Shown: positions 1 through 9,027, numbered from the stretch's first letter. The stretch: DNA of 62,182 nucleotides from Clostridiales bacterium (GCA_012728815.1 JAAYEI010000011.1:1-62182); one strand, 5' to 3'. The notes: generated by a model not told the origin, from the sequence alone. A program made the numbers and translations.

Positions 1-11
1 ATGATTATCTG

Positions 12-93
12 GGTTCATTCCTTGCCACCTCTGTTGCTTTGATTTTCAGCAACTTCAGTGTAACTGAGCTACGCAAGGAATGAGCCTCTTTTT
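12..93 (+). ncRNA. Candidate structured RNA: three-way junction closed by a terminator-like stem
   Basis: Bases 12-25 pair with 73-86 in a 14-bp stem with one G-U pair. Inside lie two further hairpins: 33-38 with 48-53 (loop of 9) and 55-59 with 63-67 (loop of 3). The closing stem is followed by a run of five T at 89-93, as at an intrinsic terminator. The stretch is AT-richer than its surroundings and has no convincing ORF. It could be a small RNA, the 3' end of a longer RNA starting left of the window, or a mobile-element end. I do not recognise a named family. Confidence 0.35.
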
Positions 94-128
94 GTCCTCC
101 TGCGGCAATTCATTTTACAACCTACCTG

Positions 129-179
129 AAGTTTTTCGGAGGGGGTCCGGGGGACCCCTTTTTTCAAAAAGGGTTCCCC
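129..179. repeat. Interspersed terminator-like repeat, copy A
   Basis: The pattern is AGTTTTT, then G-rich sequence, then CCC-T6-C-A5-GGG. A related element lies at 28204-28240. Two mutually exclusive hairpins are possible: GGGGTCC/GGACCCC (142-148/152-158) and the T-run/A-run stem. It lies downstream of the dehydrogenase gene that ends at 222. Confidence 0.45.
142..164 (+). terminator. Intrinsic terminator, plus strand
   Basis: A 7-bp GC stem (142-148 with 152-158, loop GGG) is followed directly by six T (159-164). It would end transcripts arriving from the left, including the candidate RNA at 12-93. Confidence 0.55.
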
Positions 180-221
180 GGCTTCACATCCCCTCACATC
201 CCGCCGCGCTCCCCATCTCGC

Positions 222-1175
222 TTACAGCTTCACTTCCCGCGCCACCTCGCCATCCAGCCAGCGGGTGATGTTGTCCACCGCGATGACGGCGCGGTCCTTC
301 ATGGACTGCTGGGTGTAGAAGGCGATGTGCGGGGCCAGCAGGGTGTTGGGCGCGCCCAGCAGGGGATGGTCCGCCGGGATGGGCGGCTCCATCTCAAAGA
401 CGTCAAAGGCGGCGCCGGCCAGGCGGCCTTCGTGCAGGGCTTGGGCCAGGGCGGCGGTGTCCACGATGGCGCCGCGGGCGCAGTTGACCAGCAGGGCACC
501 GGGCTTCATCAGGGCCAGCTGCTCCTTGCCGATCAGGTGGCGGGTGCGCTTGTTGAGGGGGGCGTGCAGGGTGAGGATGTCGCTCTGGCGCAGCAGCTCA
601 TCCAGGGGCAGGTAGGTGATGCCCAGGGCCTGGGCCTCAGGGTGCTGGCTGGGGCTGGTGGCCAGCAGCCGGCAGCCAAAGGCGCGCAGCAGCCGGGCGA
701 CTTCCAGGCCGATGGCGCCGGTGCCCAGGATGCCAACGGTCTTCCCGTGCAGGCGCTGGGCGGGCAGGCCGGCCTTGGTGCCGCCCTCGCGCAGGCGGGC
801 GTCGGCCGGTTTCAGGCCGCGCAGCAGGCTGATGATGAGGGCGATGGTCAGCTCAGCCACGTCATGGGTGCTGTAGCCGCTGGCGTTGGACACCTGGATG
901 CCCAGGCGTTTGCAGGCGGCCTTGTCCAGGTGGTCGGTGCCGGTGAAGGCCACGGAGATATAGCGCAGGTTCCTGCCCTGCTCCAGCAAATCCGCACCCA
1001 GGGGGCCATTGGCGATGATGAGGGCCTCGGCGTCCTTGACGCGCGCGGCCTTTTCCTCCGCGCTCAGCGGCTGATGGCAGGGGAGAACGGTGTGCCCGGC
1101 CGCGGTGAGGGGGGCCAGCTGCGCCTCCAGAAAGTCACGGGGCACATCCAGGGGTTCCAGCATCACGATGTTCAT
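222..1175 (-). CDS. D-isomer-specific 2-hydroxyacid dehydrogenase, NAD-binding
   Basis: This 317-residue protein belongs to the D-2-hydroxyacid dehydrogenase family, cytosolic enzymes that interconvert 2-keto and D-2-hydroxy acids with NAD(P)H. The Rossmann motif GTGAIG is at 151-156. The family's catalytic triad is visible: Arg234 in NCARG, Glu263 in EMEPP and His283 in APHIAF. Length is normal for the family. The ATG is preceded by AGAGGTAG at a suitable distance. Substrate cannot be read from sequence; phosphoglycerate, glyoxylate/hydroxypyruvate and D-lactate type enzymes look alike at this level. It is a single gene with its own promoter. Confidence 0.85.
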   Translation of the reverse strand: MNIVMLEPLDVPRDFLEAQLAPLTAAGHTVLPCHQPLSAEEKAARVKDAEALIIANGPLGADLLEQGRNLRYISVAFTGTDHLDKAACKRLGIQVSNASGYSTHDVAELTIALIISLLRGLKPADARLREGGTKAGLPAQRLHGKTVGILGTGAIGLEVARLLRAFGCRLLATSPSQHPEAQALGITYLPLDELLRQSDILTLHAPLNKRTRHLIGKEQLALMKPGALLVNCARGAIVDTAALAQALHEGRLAGAAFDVFEMEPPIPADHPLLGAPNTLLAPHIAFYTQQSMKDRAVIAVDNITRWLDGEVAREVKL

Positions 1176-1220
1176 GGGTCTACCTCTTTGTTTCTCAGGC
1201 CGGTGGCCTGGTTTTTGCTT

Positions 1221-1229
1221 ATGATACCA
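1221..1229 (-). promoter_or_regulatory. Extended -10 promoter for the dehydrogenase
   Basis: On the minus strand TGG-TATCAT forms an extended -10; no good -35 is seen. The leader carries a small hairpin, CAGGCC/GGCCTG, at 1197-1211. Confidence 0.4.
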
Positions 1230-1258
1230 TCAGGCAGGGCGGGTGGGTCCAGGACATG

Positions 1259-1290
1259 CGCGGGCCCGGCCCACCTGGACCGGGCCCGCG
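1259..1290 (-). terminator. GC-rich hairpin after the TM2 gene
   Basis: A perfect 11-bp stem (1259-1269 with 1280-1290, loop of 10) lies just past the end of the TM2-domain gene. It lacks a T-run, so termination is uncertain. Confidence 0.3.
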
Positions 1291-1302
1291 TCACCGGGCG
1301 GG

Positions 1303-1668
1303 TCAGGACAGGCGCCGCCCCTCCCGGTCCCTTGCAGCGCCTGTGAGGATGAGCACAAGGTCCACCAGCCAGCCGATGCCAAACAGGCCGAAGGTGAACA
1401 TATAGAGCAGGCCCAGGCCGATGCGGCCCAGGTAAAACTTGTGGATGCCCCAGTGGCCCATGAACAGGCAGAGCAGGAAGGCCACCCACCTGCGCCGGTC
1501 GGAGCGGCTCTCACGCACATAGCGCACCGGCTGGTGCTGGTGGATGACTTTGTAGACCACGGTGGGCTGCGGCGGCGCGGGTGGCGCGGCAGCGGCCAGG
1601 TAGCCGCCGCAGTAGCTGCAGCTGTTCAGCGCCGGGGTGACAGGCGCGCCGCAATTGGGGCATTTCAT
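1303..1668 (-). CDS. Zinc-ribbon TM2-domain membrane protein
   Basis: The protein has 121 residues. The N terminus carries two CxxC pairs (Cys3/Cys6 and Cys17/Cys20), a zinc-ribbon of the type found ahead of bacterial TM2 domains. A Pro/Ala-rich linker and a basic stretch lead into two hydrophobic segments with the TM2 hallmarks GHWGIHKFYLGR and a GIGWLVDLV turn. The start at 1668 was chosen because GGAGGG lies 7 bases upstream; the longer reading frame to 1749 runs through the promoter. The biochemical function of TM2 proteins in bacteria is not established. Confidence 0.8.
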   Translation of the reverse strand: MKCPNCGAPVTPALNSCSYCGGYLAAAAPPAPPQPTVVYKVIHQHQPVRYVRESRSDRRRWVAFLLCLFMGHWGIHKFYLGRIGLGLLYMFTFGLFGIGWLVDLVLILTGAARDREGRRLS

Positions 1669-1692
1669 GCACGGCCCTCCTTGTATGGCTTC

Positions 1693-1721
1693 AGTATAGC
1701 AGCGCGCCCGGGGCGCAACAA
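1693..1721 (-). promoter_or_regulatory. Promoter of the TM2 gene
   Basis: Minus strand: TTGTTG (1716-1721), 17-base spacer, TATACT (1693-1698) with an upstream TGC extension. It agrees with the chosen start at 1668. Confidence 0.55.
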
Positions 1722-1819
1722 GGGGTTCAGGCAGCGCCCGCCCCACCACAAAGATTTTACAAAGCGCCCCCCGCCTTGCGGCGCAAGAGGAGCTGGCACG
1801 GGCCCGGGCAGCTCCCGGA

Positions 1820-1849
1820 TTGCCGGGGATGCAAAAACGGGTATATAAT
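1820..1849 (+). promoter_or_regulatory. Promoter for the micro-ORF and GH63-like gene
   Basis: TTGCCG (1820-1825), 18-base spacer, perfect TATAAT (1844-1849). Transcription would begin near 1856. The stretch 1669-1933 otherwise holds only this promoter and the divergent TM2 promoter. Confidence 0.55.
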
Positions 1850-1933
1850 CCTCAGATTACCCCAAACAATTGCCATCTTTCCCCTGTCCGGGCTTGCTCG
1901 GGCTTCGACACCAACATACCAAGGAGGGAGACC

Positions 1934-2032
1934 ATGAGCACCAGGAAACGGCTGGCCCTGCTCCTGAGCCTGGCGCTGCTGCTGCCGGTGCTGGTCTTCG
2001 CGCAGGAGGCGCCCAGGGGCATCAAGGGCTGA
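1934..2032 (+). CDS. Signal-peptide-like micro-ORF upstream of the glycosidase
   Basis: A 32-codon ORF begins with ATG after a very strong AAGGAGGGAG ribosome site. It has a classic signal peptide: MSTRKR, then a Leu-rich hydrophobic core, then an A-x-A-like site (VFAQ). It stops about nine residues after the predicted cleavage site. The stop is 17 bases ahead of the glycosidase start and in a different frame. It may be a leader peptide that couples translation, the stump of a decayed secreted protein, or a tiny exported peptide. Nothing in the sequence decides between these. Confidence 0.4.
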   Translation: MSTRKRLALLLSLALLLPVLVFAQEAPRGIKG

Positions 2033-2049
2033 CAAGCAGAAAGGCAGCT

Positions 2050-5034
2050 ATGAGCAGCAAGCGACAAACAGGGCATTTCCCGGCCTGGGGCCCCTATTCC
2101 AAAACCTACATGGGCCTCTCCCATATCCCGGCGCTGGCCCTGCCCGGCGCCAGCCTGCCCCTGCCGCTAGACCTGCGCAGCGCTGCCCGCTTTGACTGCG
2201 TGGTGGTGCCCATGCTGCATTCCAGCCTGCAGCCCCTGCCCAACACCACCAGCGACGGCGCCTGCCACCCCTTTGTGAACATGGCGGCCGACCTGAGGCG
2301 CGTGCACTACCGCTGGCAGCTGGGCCAGGGCCCGCAGGAGAGCGCCTATGCCGAGGTGGAGTTTGTGGGCCTGGACGGGGAGGAGGCGCTGCTGCGCACC
2401 ACCCTGGTCAATCGCACGGACCAGGCGCTGGACTGTGTGATCAACTACTTCTTCACCCTGGACTACCCCCAGGAGCGCCTTGTCCAGGCGCGGCCGGCCC
2501 CCGGCGCCCGCTATGTTCCCTGCGAAGCGCCCATCAAGGTGGGCTTTGCCCGGCCCCGGCCCTGGGATGAGCAGCAGCCTGACGCCGCGCCCCAGGGCGT
2601 GTTCCGGGACCCGGCCTTCACCGATGGCTTTGGCTTTGGCGACCGGGTGTCCTCCGGCCACGTGCCCCACCTGGGCCTGCAGCCCTGGGGGCTGGAGGCG
2701 GGGGACAGCGTCAGCTACCGGCTGCCGGAAGCGGTGCTGAAGCCTCAGGGCCTGGCACTGGCCATCCGCTACCGCAGCGTGCCGGCGCGGCCGGTGGACG
2801 GCGTGGCCGATTTCGCGCGGGAGGCCCTGGGCATCCCGGAGCCGGAGGCGCCGGCGCTGTCAACGGTGAAACTGGAGGTGACAGGCGCCCTCAAGGGGCT
2901 GATCGCGCTGCCCGCTTCTGACAGCCTGCGCACCTTTGTTGTGCCGGAAAGCCGGCTGGCCGCGGGCCAGGGAAGGGAACTGACCCTGCGCGCCCGGGGG
3001 GCGGCCTGCGGGCTGGAGCTTGACGGCCTGCTGCTGGGGCCCCGGCCGGCCGTCCTGGCCAGCCGTTTTGAGCAGGAGCCGCTGCTGCCGGCGCCTGTGC
3101 GGGTGGTGCGGGAGGGGGGCAGCCACCTGCTGGATTACCCCGGCCAGCCCGTCCGCTACAGCTTCACCGCCTACGAAGCCCGCGTCCGGCTGCGCCAGGT
3201 GGACTCCGGCACGCTGGAGGACGCCGAGCCCATGCGGCTGTCCAACCCGCACTTCACCTTTGACGATTTGCAAAAGCCCTTCAGCGGCTCCTTCCGGCGC
3301 AGGCAATCCTCCCCCGGCCACTGGGTGAACCTGATCACCCCCGGGGTGGTGGTGGCGCCCCGCAGCCAGGAGGTCCGCCTGGCCCGGCTGCGCCTGCTGC
3401 CATCGGACCTGGCGCTGCCAGCGGGGGCGGAGGCCGCCCCGGACGCCCACAGCCACATCCTGGGGCTGCAGGGGCCCAGCCTGGATTTGGCCGCGCGGGC
3501 GGTGTTTGACACGGCCTTCGCGCCCCCACAGCCCGAGCTTCCCGGGGCGCCCCCGAACATCCGCCTGGGCATGGGCATCCTGCGGGCCACCCTGCTGCAA
3601 AACCTGGTCTACCCCATCTACACCAAGCAGGGCTGGATCTGCCACTTCACCCCCGGCAAGCGGTGGGACAACCTCTACACCTGGGACGGGGGCTTCATCG
3701 CCCTGGGGCTGCTGACGGCCAGCCCCGCGCTGGCGGAGTACATGCTAGACCTGTACCTGGCCCCCCTGGATGACAAGGAGCAGGCCTTTGTACACCACGG
3801 CTCGCCAGTGCCGGTGCAGATGATGGCGCTGCGGGAGCTGGTGGCCAATGCCGACCCGGCGGGGCAGGCCCGGCTGCTGGCGCGCTACTACGAGCGCGCC
3901 CGGCTGTTCTACGCGTTTTTGCTGGGGCGCTCCCATGGCGCCACCACCGCGCGCTTTGCCAGCGGCCTGCTTACCACCTACGACTATTTCTACAGCGCCC
4001 ACGGCATGGACGACTACCCCGCCCAGCTGCACACCCACCTGCGGGGGCTGGCCGGCCGCGTGGCCCCGGCCATCACCTCCTCCCAGGCCATCCTGGCCGG
4101 GCGCAGCCTGGCGCTGCTGGCCGCGCGCTATGCCCAGCTGACGGAGGACGGCGCGCGGCGCGCGCGCCTGCAGGAGCACATCAGGGAATATGAGCGGGAC
4201 ATGGCGGCGCTGGAAACGGCGCTGGACACACAGGCCTGGGACGAGGCCAGCGGCTGGTATGGCTATGTGGTGCATGACGCGCGCGGGCACAGGGAAGGTT
4301 TCCTGCAGGACGGGGAGGGGGTCAACCTGAACCAGGGCTTTGACGGCCTCTACCCCCTGGTGGCCCTGGGCGGCGCGGCCAAACACCAGGACAGGCTGCT
4401 GGCCCACCTGACAAGCGAAAGGGACCTGCTCACCCCCTATGGGCTGACCGCGGTATCCCGCCAGGCGCCTTATTTCACGCCGGAAGGCTACTGGAACGGC
4501 GCGGTCTGGTTTTCCCACGCCTGGTACTTTGGCCGCGCGCTGCTGGACTGCGCCCAGGGGGACTTCCTGCTGGACCTGGTGCAGCGCCAGCTGCGTGCCT
4601 TCAGCCAGCAGGCGGCGACGCGCTGGAACAGCTACGAGATGCTGCGCCTTATCAGCGGCCAGGGCGCCTGGCACCCCACCTTCTCGGGCCTGACCTCGCC
4701 CCTGCTCAACTGGGCGCACAGCCTCTACCAGCCCGGCACCCTCACCACCGGCCTGGCCGCGCTGGTGCTGGAGCGGCAGGCGGCGGCCGGCCAGACCCGG
4801 GTGCTGTTGCGCCATCATGGCCGGGCCACCCGCTTCCAGCTGTGGCTGGCGGTGGGGGACGGCGCGCCGCGGGCCTGCCAGGCGGCGCTGGTTGGGGAAT
4901 CTGGCCAGGCGCGGGACATCCGCCTGGTGATTGGCCCGGCCGGCAAGCCGCAGGAAGCGCCGGCCGGCAAGCCATTGCAGGCGCGCGTCCAACAGCTCAG
5001 CCCCAGCCTGGTCCAGGTCACCCTCAGCCTGTAA
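2050..5034 (+). CDS. GH63-like (MGH1-type) six-hairpin glycoside hydrolase
   Basis: This 994-residue protein has a long N-terminal beta-rich part and a C-terminal (alpha/alpha)6-type region. The latter holds CHFTPGKRWDNLYTWDGGF near 530-550, WDEASGWYGY near 730-740 and GYWNGAVWFSHAWY near 812-825, patterns of the mannosylglycerate-hydrolase/GH63-like clan. It likely trims an alpha-linked oligosaccharide. No signal peptide is seen, so it is probably cytosolic. The start at 2050 begins a clean N terminus (MSSKRQTGHFPAW); the upstream part of the same frame overlaps the micro-ORF in another frame and is not protein-like. GH63 versus a neighbouring six-hairpin family is uncertain. Confidence 0.65.
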   Translation: MSSKRQTGHFPAWGPYSKTYMGLSHIPALALPGASLPLPLDLRSAARFDCVVVPMLHSSLQPLPNTTSDGACHPFVNMAADLRRVHYRWQLGQGPQESAYAEVEFVGLDGEEALLRTTLVNRTDQALDCVINYFFTLDYPQERLVQARPAPGARYVPCEAPIKVGFARPRPWDEQQPDAAPQGVFRDPAFTDGFGFGDRVSSGHVPHLGLQPWGLEAGDSVSYRLPEAVLKPQGLALAIRYRSVPARPVDGVADFAREALGIPEPEAPALSTVKLEVTGALKGLIALPASDSLRTFVVPESRLAAGQGRELTLRARGAACGLELDGLLLGPRPAVLASRFEQEPLLPAPVRVVREGGSHLLDYPGQPVRYSFTAYEARVRLRQVDSGTLEDAEPMRLSNPHFTFDDLQKPFSGSFRRRQSSPGHWVNLITPGVVVAPRSQEVRLARLRLLPSDLALPAGAEAAPDAHSHILGLQGPSLDLAARAVFDTAFAPPQPELPGAPPNIRLGMGILRATLLQNLVYPIYTKQGWICHFTPGKRWDNLYTWDGGFIALGLLTASPALAEYMLDLYLAPLDDKEQAFVHHGSPVPVQMMALRELVANADPAGQARLLARYYERARLFYAFLLGRSHGATTARFASGLLTTYDYFYSAHGMDDYPAQLHTHLRGLAGRVAPAITSSQAILAGRSLALLAARYAQLTEDGARRARLQEHIREYERDMAALETALDTQAWDEASGWYGYVVHDARGHREGFLQDGEGVNLNQGFDGLYPLVALGGAAKHQDRLLAHLTSERDLLTPYGLTAVSRQAPYFTPEGYWNGAVWFSHAWYFGRALLDCAQGDFLLDLVQRQLRAFSQQAATRWNSYEMLRLISGQGAWHPTFSGLTSPLLNWAHSLYQPGTLTTGLAALVLERQAAAGQTRVLLRHHGRATRFQLWLAVGDGAPRACQAALVGESGQARDIRLVIGPAGKPQEAPAGKPLQARVQQLSPSLVQVTLSL

Positions 5035-5050
5035 CAGGGCATGTGGCCCG

Positions 5051-5076
5051 CGCCCGGCTGGCCTGCCGGGCGTTTT
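5051..5076 (+). terminator. Short terminator after the GH63-like gene
   Basis: CGCCCGGC (5051-5058) pairs with GCCGGGCG (5065-5072), followed by TTTT. Confidence 0.5.
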
Positions 5077-5080
5077 GCTG

Positions 5081-5086
5081 TATACT
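5081..5086 (+). promoter_or_regulatory. -10 element of sbcDC
   Basis: TATACT lies 43 bases ahead of the sbcD start, just after the preceding terminator. No clear -35 is visible. Confidence 0.4.
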
Positions 5087-5128
5087 ATGTGAAGCGCTTT
5101 CCCCAAAACCCAAGCCAAAGGAGCCGCC

Positions 5129-6259
5129 GTGCGATTTTTTCACCTCTCGGACCTGCACCTGGGCAAGCAGGTGCATGAGTTCTCCATGCTGGAGGACCAG
5201 GCGCACATCCTGCAGCAGGTGCTCCGCCATGCCCACACGGAACAGCCGGACTGCGTGCTGATCGCCGGGGATGTCTACGACCGCTCCGTCGCGCCCATGG
5301 AGGCGCTGCGCCTGCTGGATGACTTCCTGGTGGGGCTGAGCGCGCTGTCCATCCCGGTGTACATCATTCCCGGCAACCACGACGCGCCCGAGCGCCTGGC
5401 CTTTGCCGCGCGGCTACTGAGGGGCGCGGGGGTGCACATCGCGCCGGCCTACGCCGGGCGCCTCAGCCACCATGTGCTGCGGGACGCCCATGGGGAGGTG
5501 GACCTCTACCTGCTGCCTTTCCTGCGCCCCAACATGGTGCGCCCCTATTTTCCAGACCGGGAGCTTGGCAGCTGGACCCAGGCTGTGCGGGCGGCGCTCA
5601 GCCAGGTGCAGCCCGCCCCGGGCCGGCGCAGCGTGCTGGTGGCCCACCAGTTTGTGACCGGCGGGCAGACCAGCGACTCGGAGGAGTTCGCGGTCGGCGG
5701 CGCAGACAACGTGGACGCCGCTTGCTTTGAGGGCTTTGACTACGTGGCGCTGGGCCACCTGCACCGCCCCCAGTCCCTGGGGCGCGACAGCCTGCGCTAC
5801 TGCGGCTCGCCGCTGAAGTATTCCTTCTCCGAGGCCGGCCATCAAAAAAGCCTGACGGTGGTGGACCTGGGTCCCACAGGCGAGGCGCTGGTGCGCGCCC
5901 TGCCCCTCAGCCCGCTGCGGGACCTGGTGGAAATCCGCGGCAGCTACGCCCAGCTGATGAGCAAGCCCTATTATGACCAGCTGAACTTGAACCACTATTA
6001 CCACATCACATTGACAGACAGCCAGGACCAGCCCGATGCCCTGCACAAGCTGCGCCTGGTCTACAAAAACCTGATGCTGCTGGACTATGAGCGCCACCTG
6101 ACCGGCTCCCAGGGCGCGCTGCTGCCCGCGCAGGAGCAGATGAGCCCGCTGCAGCTGTTTGAGGCGCTCTATGAGGAGCAGCACGGCCAGCCCCTGAGCG
6201 GGGAGCAGCGGGCCTACCTGGCCGACATCATCGAGCGGGTATGGGAGGAACAGGCATGA
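5129..6259 (+). CDS. sbcD: Exonuclease SbcD (Mre11-type nuclease subunit)
   Basis: The 376-residue SbcD is the nuclease subunit of SbcCD, which opens DNA hairpins and processes double-strand ends. The metallophosphoesterase motifs are in order: Asp8 and His10 in HLSDLHLG, Asp48 in GDVYD, GNHD at 82-85, then HQF and GHLHRPQ in the central part. The GTG start is supported by AAAGGAG six bases upstream. The last codons overlap sbcC as ATGA, showing translational coupling. Confidence 0.95.
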   Translation: MRFFHLSDLHLGKQVHEFSMLEDQAHILQQVLRHAHTEQPDCVLIAGDVYDRSVAPMEALRLLDDFLVGLSALSIPVYIIPGNHDAPERLAFAARLLRGAGVHIAPAYAGRLSHHVLRDAHGEVDLYLLPFLRPNMVRPYFPDRELGSWTQAVRAALSQVQPAPGRRSVLVAHQFVTGGQTSDSEEFAVGGADNVDAACFEGFDYVALGHLHRPQSLGRDSLRYCGSPLKYSFSEAGHQKSLTVVDLGPTGEALVRALPLSPLRDLVEIRGSYAQLMSKPYYDQLNLNHYYHITLTDSQDQPDALHKLRLVYKNLMLLDYERHLTGSQGALLPAQEQMSPLQLFEALYEEQHGQPLSGEQRAYLADIIERVWEEQA

Positions 6260-9027
6260 GGCCCTTGCTGCTGACCATGAGCGCCTTTGGCCCCTACGCC
6301 GGGCTGACCCGGGTGGAGCTGGGCCGGCTGGGCGACAGCGGCCTGTACCTGATTGCCGGGGACACGGGCTCCGGCAAGACCACCCTGTTTGACGCCATTA
6401 CCTATGCCCTGTACGGCGAGCCCAGCGGCCAGACCCGCACGGTGGCCATGCTGCGCAGCCAGTACGCCGACCCCGGGGTGGAGACCTTTGTGGAGCTCAC
6501 CTTCACCTACGCCGGGCAAGAATACACCCTGCGGCGCAGCCCCGACCAGCAGCGCCCCGCCCGGCGCGGGGAAAAGCGCCTGGTGAACCGCCCTGGCCAG
6601 GCCGAGCTGCGCCTGCCCGATGGCCAGGTCATCTCGGGGCGCGCGGCGACGGATGGGGCCATCCGCCAGCTGCTGGGCATCGACCGGGAGCAGTTCACCC
6701 GGGTGGCCATGATTGCCCAGGGTGATTTTCTGCGCCTGCTGGTGGCCAGCACACCGGAGCGCCAGCAGCTCTTCCGCCAGATCTTTGGCACCGCGCCCTA
6801 CAGCGCGCTGCAGGAGGCGCTCAAGGCGGACACCGCGCGCTGCCGCCAGGAGCTGGACAGCCTGGACAGCAGCCTGGCCCACCACAGCGCGGGCATCCGC
6901 GTGGCACAGGATCACCCGCTGACCGCCCAGGCCCAGCTGGCGCGGGAGAACAGGCTGCCCCCGGAGGAGGCGCAGACGCTGCTGGCGCAGCTGGTGGCAG
7001 AGGACCAGCAGCTGCAGGCGGAGGCCGCGGCGGCCCTTGATGGGACCGACCAGCAGTTGCTGGCGGTGGCGGGCCTGCTGACCCGCTTTGAGCAGCAGCA
7101 GCAGGCGCGGCAGGACCTGGCGCGGGCACGCGATGACCACCAGGCGGCGGTGCAGGCGTTGCCGGGGCTGCAGCAGGCGGTGCAGGCGGCCCAGCCCGGG
7201 CAGGCGGAGGCCGAAGGGCTGACCGGCCAGCTGGCCACCCTGCAGGAGCGGCTGCCCCAATATGACCAGCTGGAGGAGGAGCGCGCGCAGCTTGATAGCC
7301 AGCGGCAGGGCTTGGCCGCGCTGCGCGGGGAGGAGCGGCAGCTGGCGGAGGCCATCACCAGCCAGGCCCAGGGGCTGGCCCGGGACAAGGCGGAGCTGGA
7401 GCAGCTGCAGGCGGCCGCCTCCCGCCTGCAGGAGCTCAGGGCCCAGGGCCAGGCGCACAGGGAGCGTGCGGGCCAGCTGAAGCAGCTGCGCGAGCAGGTG
7501 GATGACCACGCGGCCAAGGCGCAGGAGCTGGTCATGGCCCAGGGGCGCTACACCAGGGCCGCCGGCCAGGCGGAGGAGGCCATCGCGCGCCATGAGGCGC
7601 TCAGCCAGGGCTTTCTGGATGCCCAGGCCGGCGTCCTGGCCGCCGCGCTCAGGCCCGGGCAGCCCTGCCCGGTCTGCGGCGCGCTGGAGCACCCCCTGCC
7701 CGCGCGGCACGGCCCGGAGGCGCCCAGCCAGGAGCAGGTGGAGGCGGCCAAGCAAAGGGCGGAGAAGGCCCGCGCGGCCCAGCGCGCGGCCAGCGAGCAG
7801 GCAGCCAGCCTGAAAAGCGCGGCGGACAGCCAGTTGGCCAGCCTGATCCGGCAGGCCGGCCTGCTGGGGCTTCATGACTTCCGCCCGCAGGACGCGGCTG
7901 AGCGGCTGGACGCGCTGCAGGCCGGGGAGGCCGCCAAACTGCGTCAGCTGAAGGCGGACTACCTGGCTGAGGAAGCCCGGGACAAGCGCCGCCAGGAGCT
8001 GGCGGAGGCCATCCCCCCCCAGGAGCAGGCGCTGGAGGAGGCGCGTGGGGAGCTCAGCGCGCTGCAGGCCCGCGTGGCCGCCCAGGACAGCGCGCTGCAG
8101 GCCCGGCAGGCGCAGGCTGACCGCCTGGCCGCCGGCCTGGCCTTCCCGGACAAGGCCGGGCTCACCGCCCACATGGCGGAACTGGAAAGCCGCCGCAAGG
8201 CCCTGCTGCAGGCCCTGCAGGACAGCCAGCAGGCGCTGGACACGCAGCAGCAAACGCTGTCCGGCCTGCGCGGGCGGGTGAGGACCCTGGAGGGCCAGCT
8301 GGCCCGGGAGGAGGCGGTGGACGGCGGGCAGCTGGGCCAGCGCCAGCAAAGTCTGACCGCGCAAAAACAGACGCTTTCACAGGCCCTGCAGGCCCTGCGG
8401 GCCCGCCTGGAGGTGAACACCGCCGCCCTGCAGGGCATGCGGCAGGTGGAGGAGCGCAGGCGGCAGGCGGCGGCGCGCTGGGGCTTTGTGAAGCAGCTGT
8501 CTGACACCGCCAGCGGCACGCTGGTGGGCCGGGACAAGCTGATGCTGGAAACCTACGTGCAGGGCTTCTACTTTGACCGGGTCATCCGCCGGGCCAACCT
8601 GAGGCTGATGGCCATGTCCAACAACCAGTATGAGCTGGCGCGCAGGCGCGGCGCCAGCGACCAGCGCAGCCAGAGCGGGCTGGACCTGGACGTGGTGGAC
8701 CATTACAACGGCAGCGCCCGGGACGTGGCCAGCCTGTCCGGGGGCGAGTCCTTCATGGCCGCGCTCTCCCTGGCCCTGGGGCTGTCGGACGAAATCCAGT
8801 CCGCCGCCGGGGGCATCCGCCTGGAGGCCATGTTTGTGGACGAGGGCTTTGGCTCATTGGACCCGCAGGCCCTGGAGCAATCCATCCGGGCCCTGGCCTC
8901 CCTGGCGCAAAGCCGGGTGCTGGTGGGCATCATCTCCCACGTGGGGGAGCTGAAGGAGAAGATTGACAAGCAGGTGCTGGTCAAAAAGGACAGGGGCGGC
9001 GGCAGCCGGGTGGAGGTCATCGCCTAA
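6256..9027 (+). CDS. sbcC: Exonuclease SbcC (Rad50-type SMC ATPase)
   Basis: The 923-residue ATPase partner of SbcD. Walker A is GDTGSGKTT at 35-43. Two long coiled-coil arms rich in Gln, Ala and Glu flank the zinc hook Cys471-Pro-Val-Cys474. The ABC signature SLSGGES starts at 826 and Walker B FVDEGFGSLD covers 860-869. The start was placed at 6256, which overlaps the sbcD stop by four bases; the five-codon upstream extension in the same frame is less likely. Length is close to Bacillota SbcC. Confidence 0.95.
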   Translation: MRPLLLTMSAFGPYAGLTRVELGRLGDSGLYLIAGDTGSGKTTLFDAITYALYGEPSGQTRTVAMLRSQYADPGVETFVELTFTYAGQEYTLRRSPDQQRPARRGEKRLVNRPGQAELRLPDGQVISGRAATDGAIRQLLGIDREQFTRVAMIAQGDFLRLLVASTPERQQLFRQIFGTAPYSALQEALKADTARCRQELDSLDSSLAHHSAGIRVAQDHPLTAQAQLARENRLPPEEAQTLLAQLVAEDQQLQAEAAAALDGTDQQLLAVAGLLTRFEQQQQARQDLARARDDHQAAVQALPGLQQAVQAAQPGQAEAEGLTGQLATLQERLPQYDQLEEERAQLDSQRQGLAALRGEERQLAEAITSQAQGLARDKAELEQLQAAASRLQELRAQGQAHRERAGQLKQLREQVDDHAAKAQELVMAQGRYTRAAGQAEEAIARHEALSQGFLDAQAGVLAAALRPGQPCPVCGALEHPLPARHGPEAPSQEQVEAAKQRAEKARAAQRAASEQAASLKSAADSQLASLIRQAGLLGLHDFRPQDAAERLDALQAGEAAKLRQLKADYLAEEARDKRRQELAEAIPPQEQALEEARGELSALQARVAAQDSALQARQAQADRLAAGLAFPDKAGLTAHMAELESRRKALLQALQDSQQALDTQQQTLSGLRGRVRTLEGQLAREEAVDGGQLGQRQQSLTAQKQTLSQALQALRARLEVNTAALQGMRQVEERRRQAAARWGFVKQLSDTASGTLVGRDKLMLETYVQGFYFDRVIRRANLRLMAMSNNQYELARRRGASDQRSQSGLDLDVVDHYNGSARDVASLSGGESFMAALSLALGLSDEIQSAAGGIRLEAMFVDEGFGSLDPQALEQSIRALASLAQSRVLVGIISHVGELKEKIDKQVLVKKDRGGGSRVEVIA

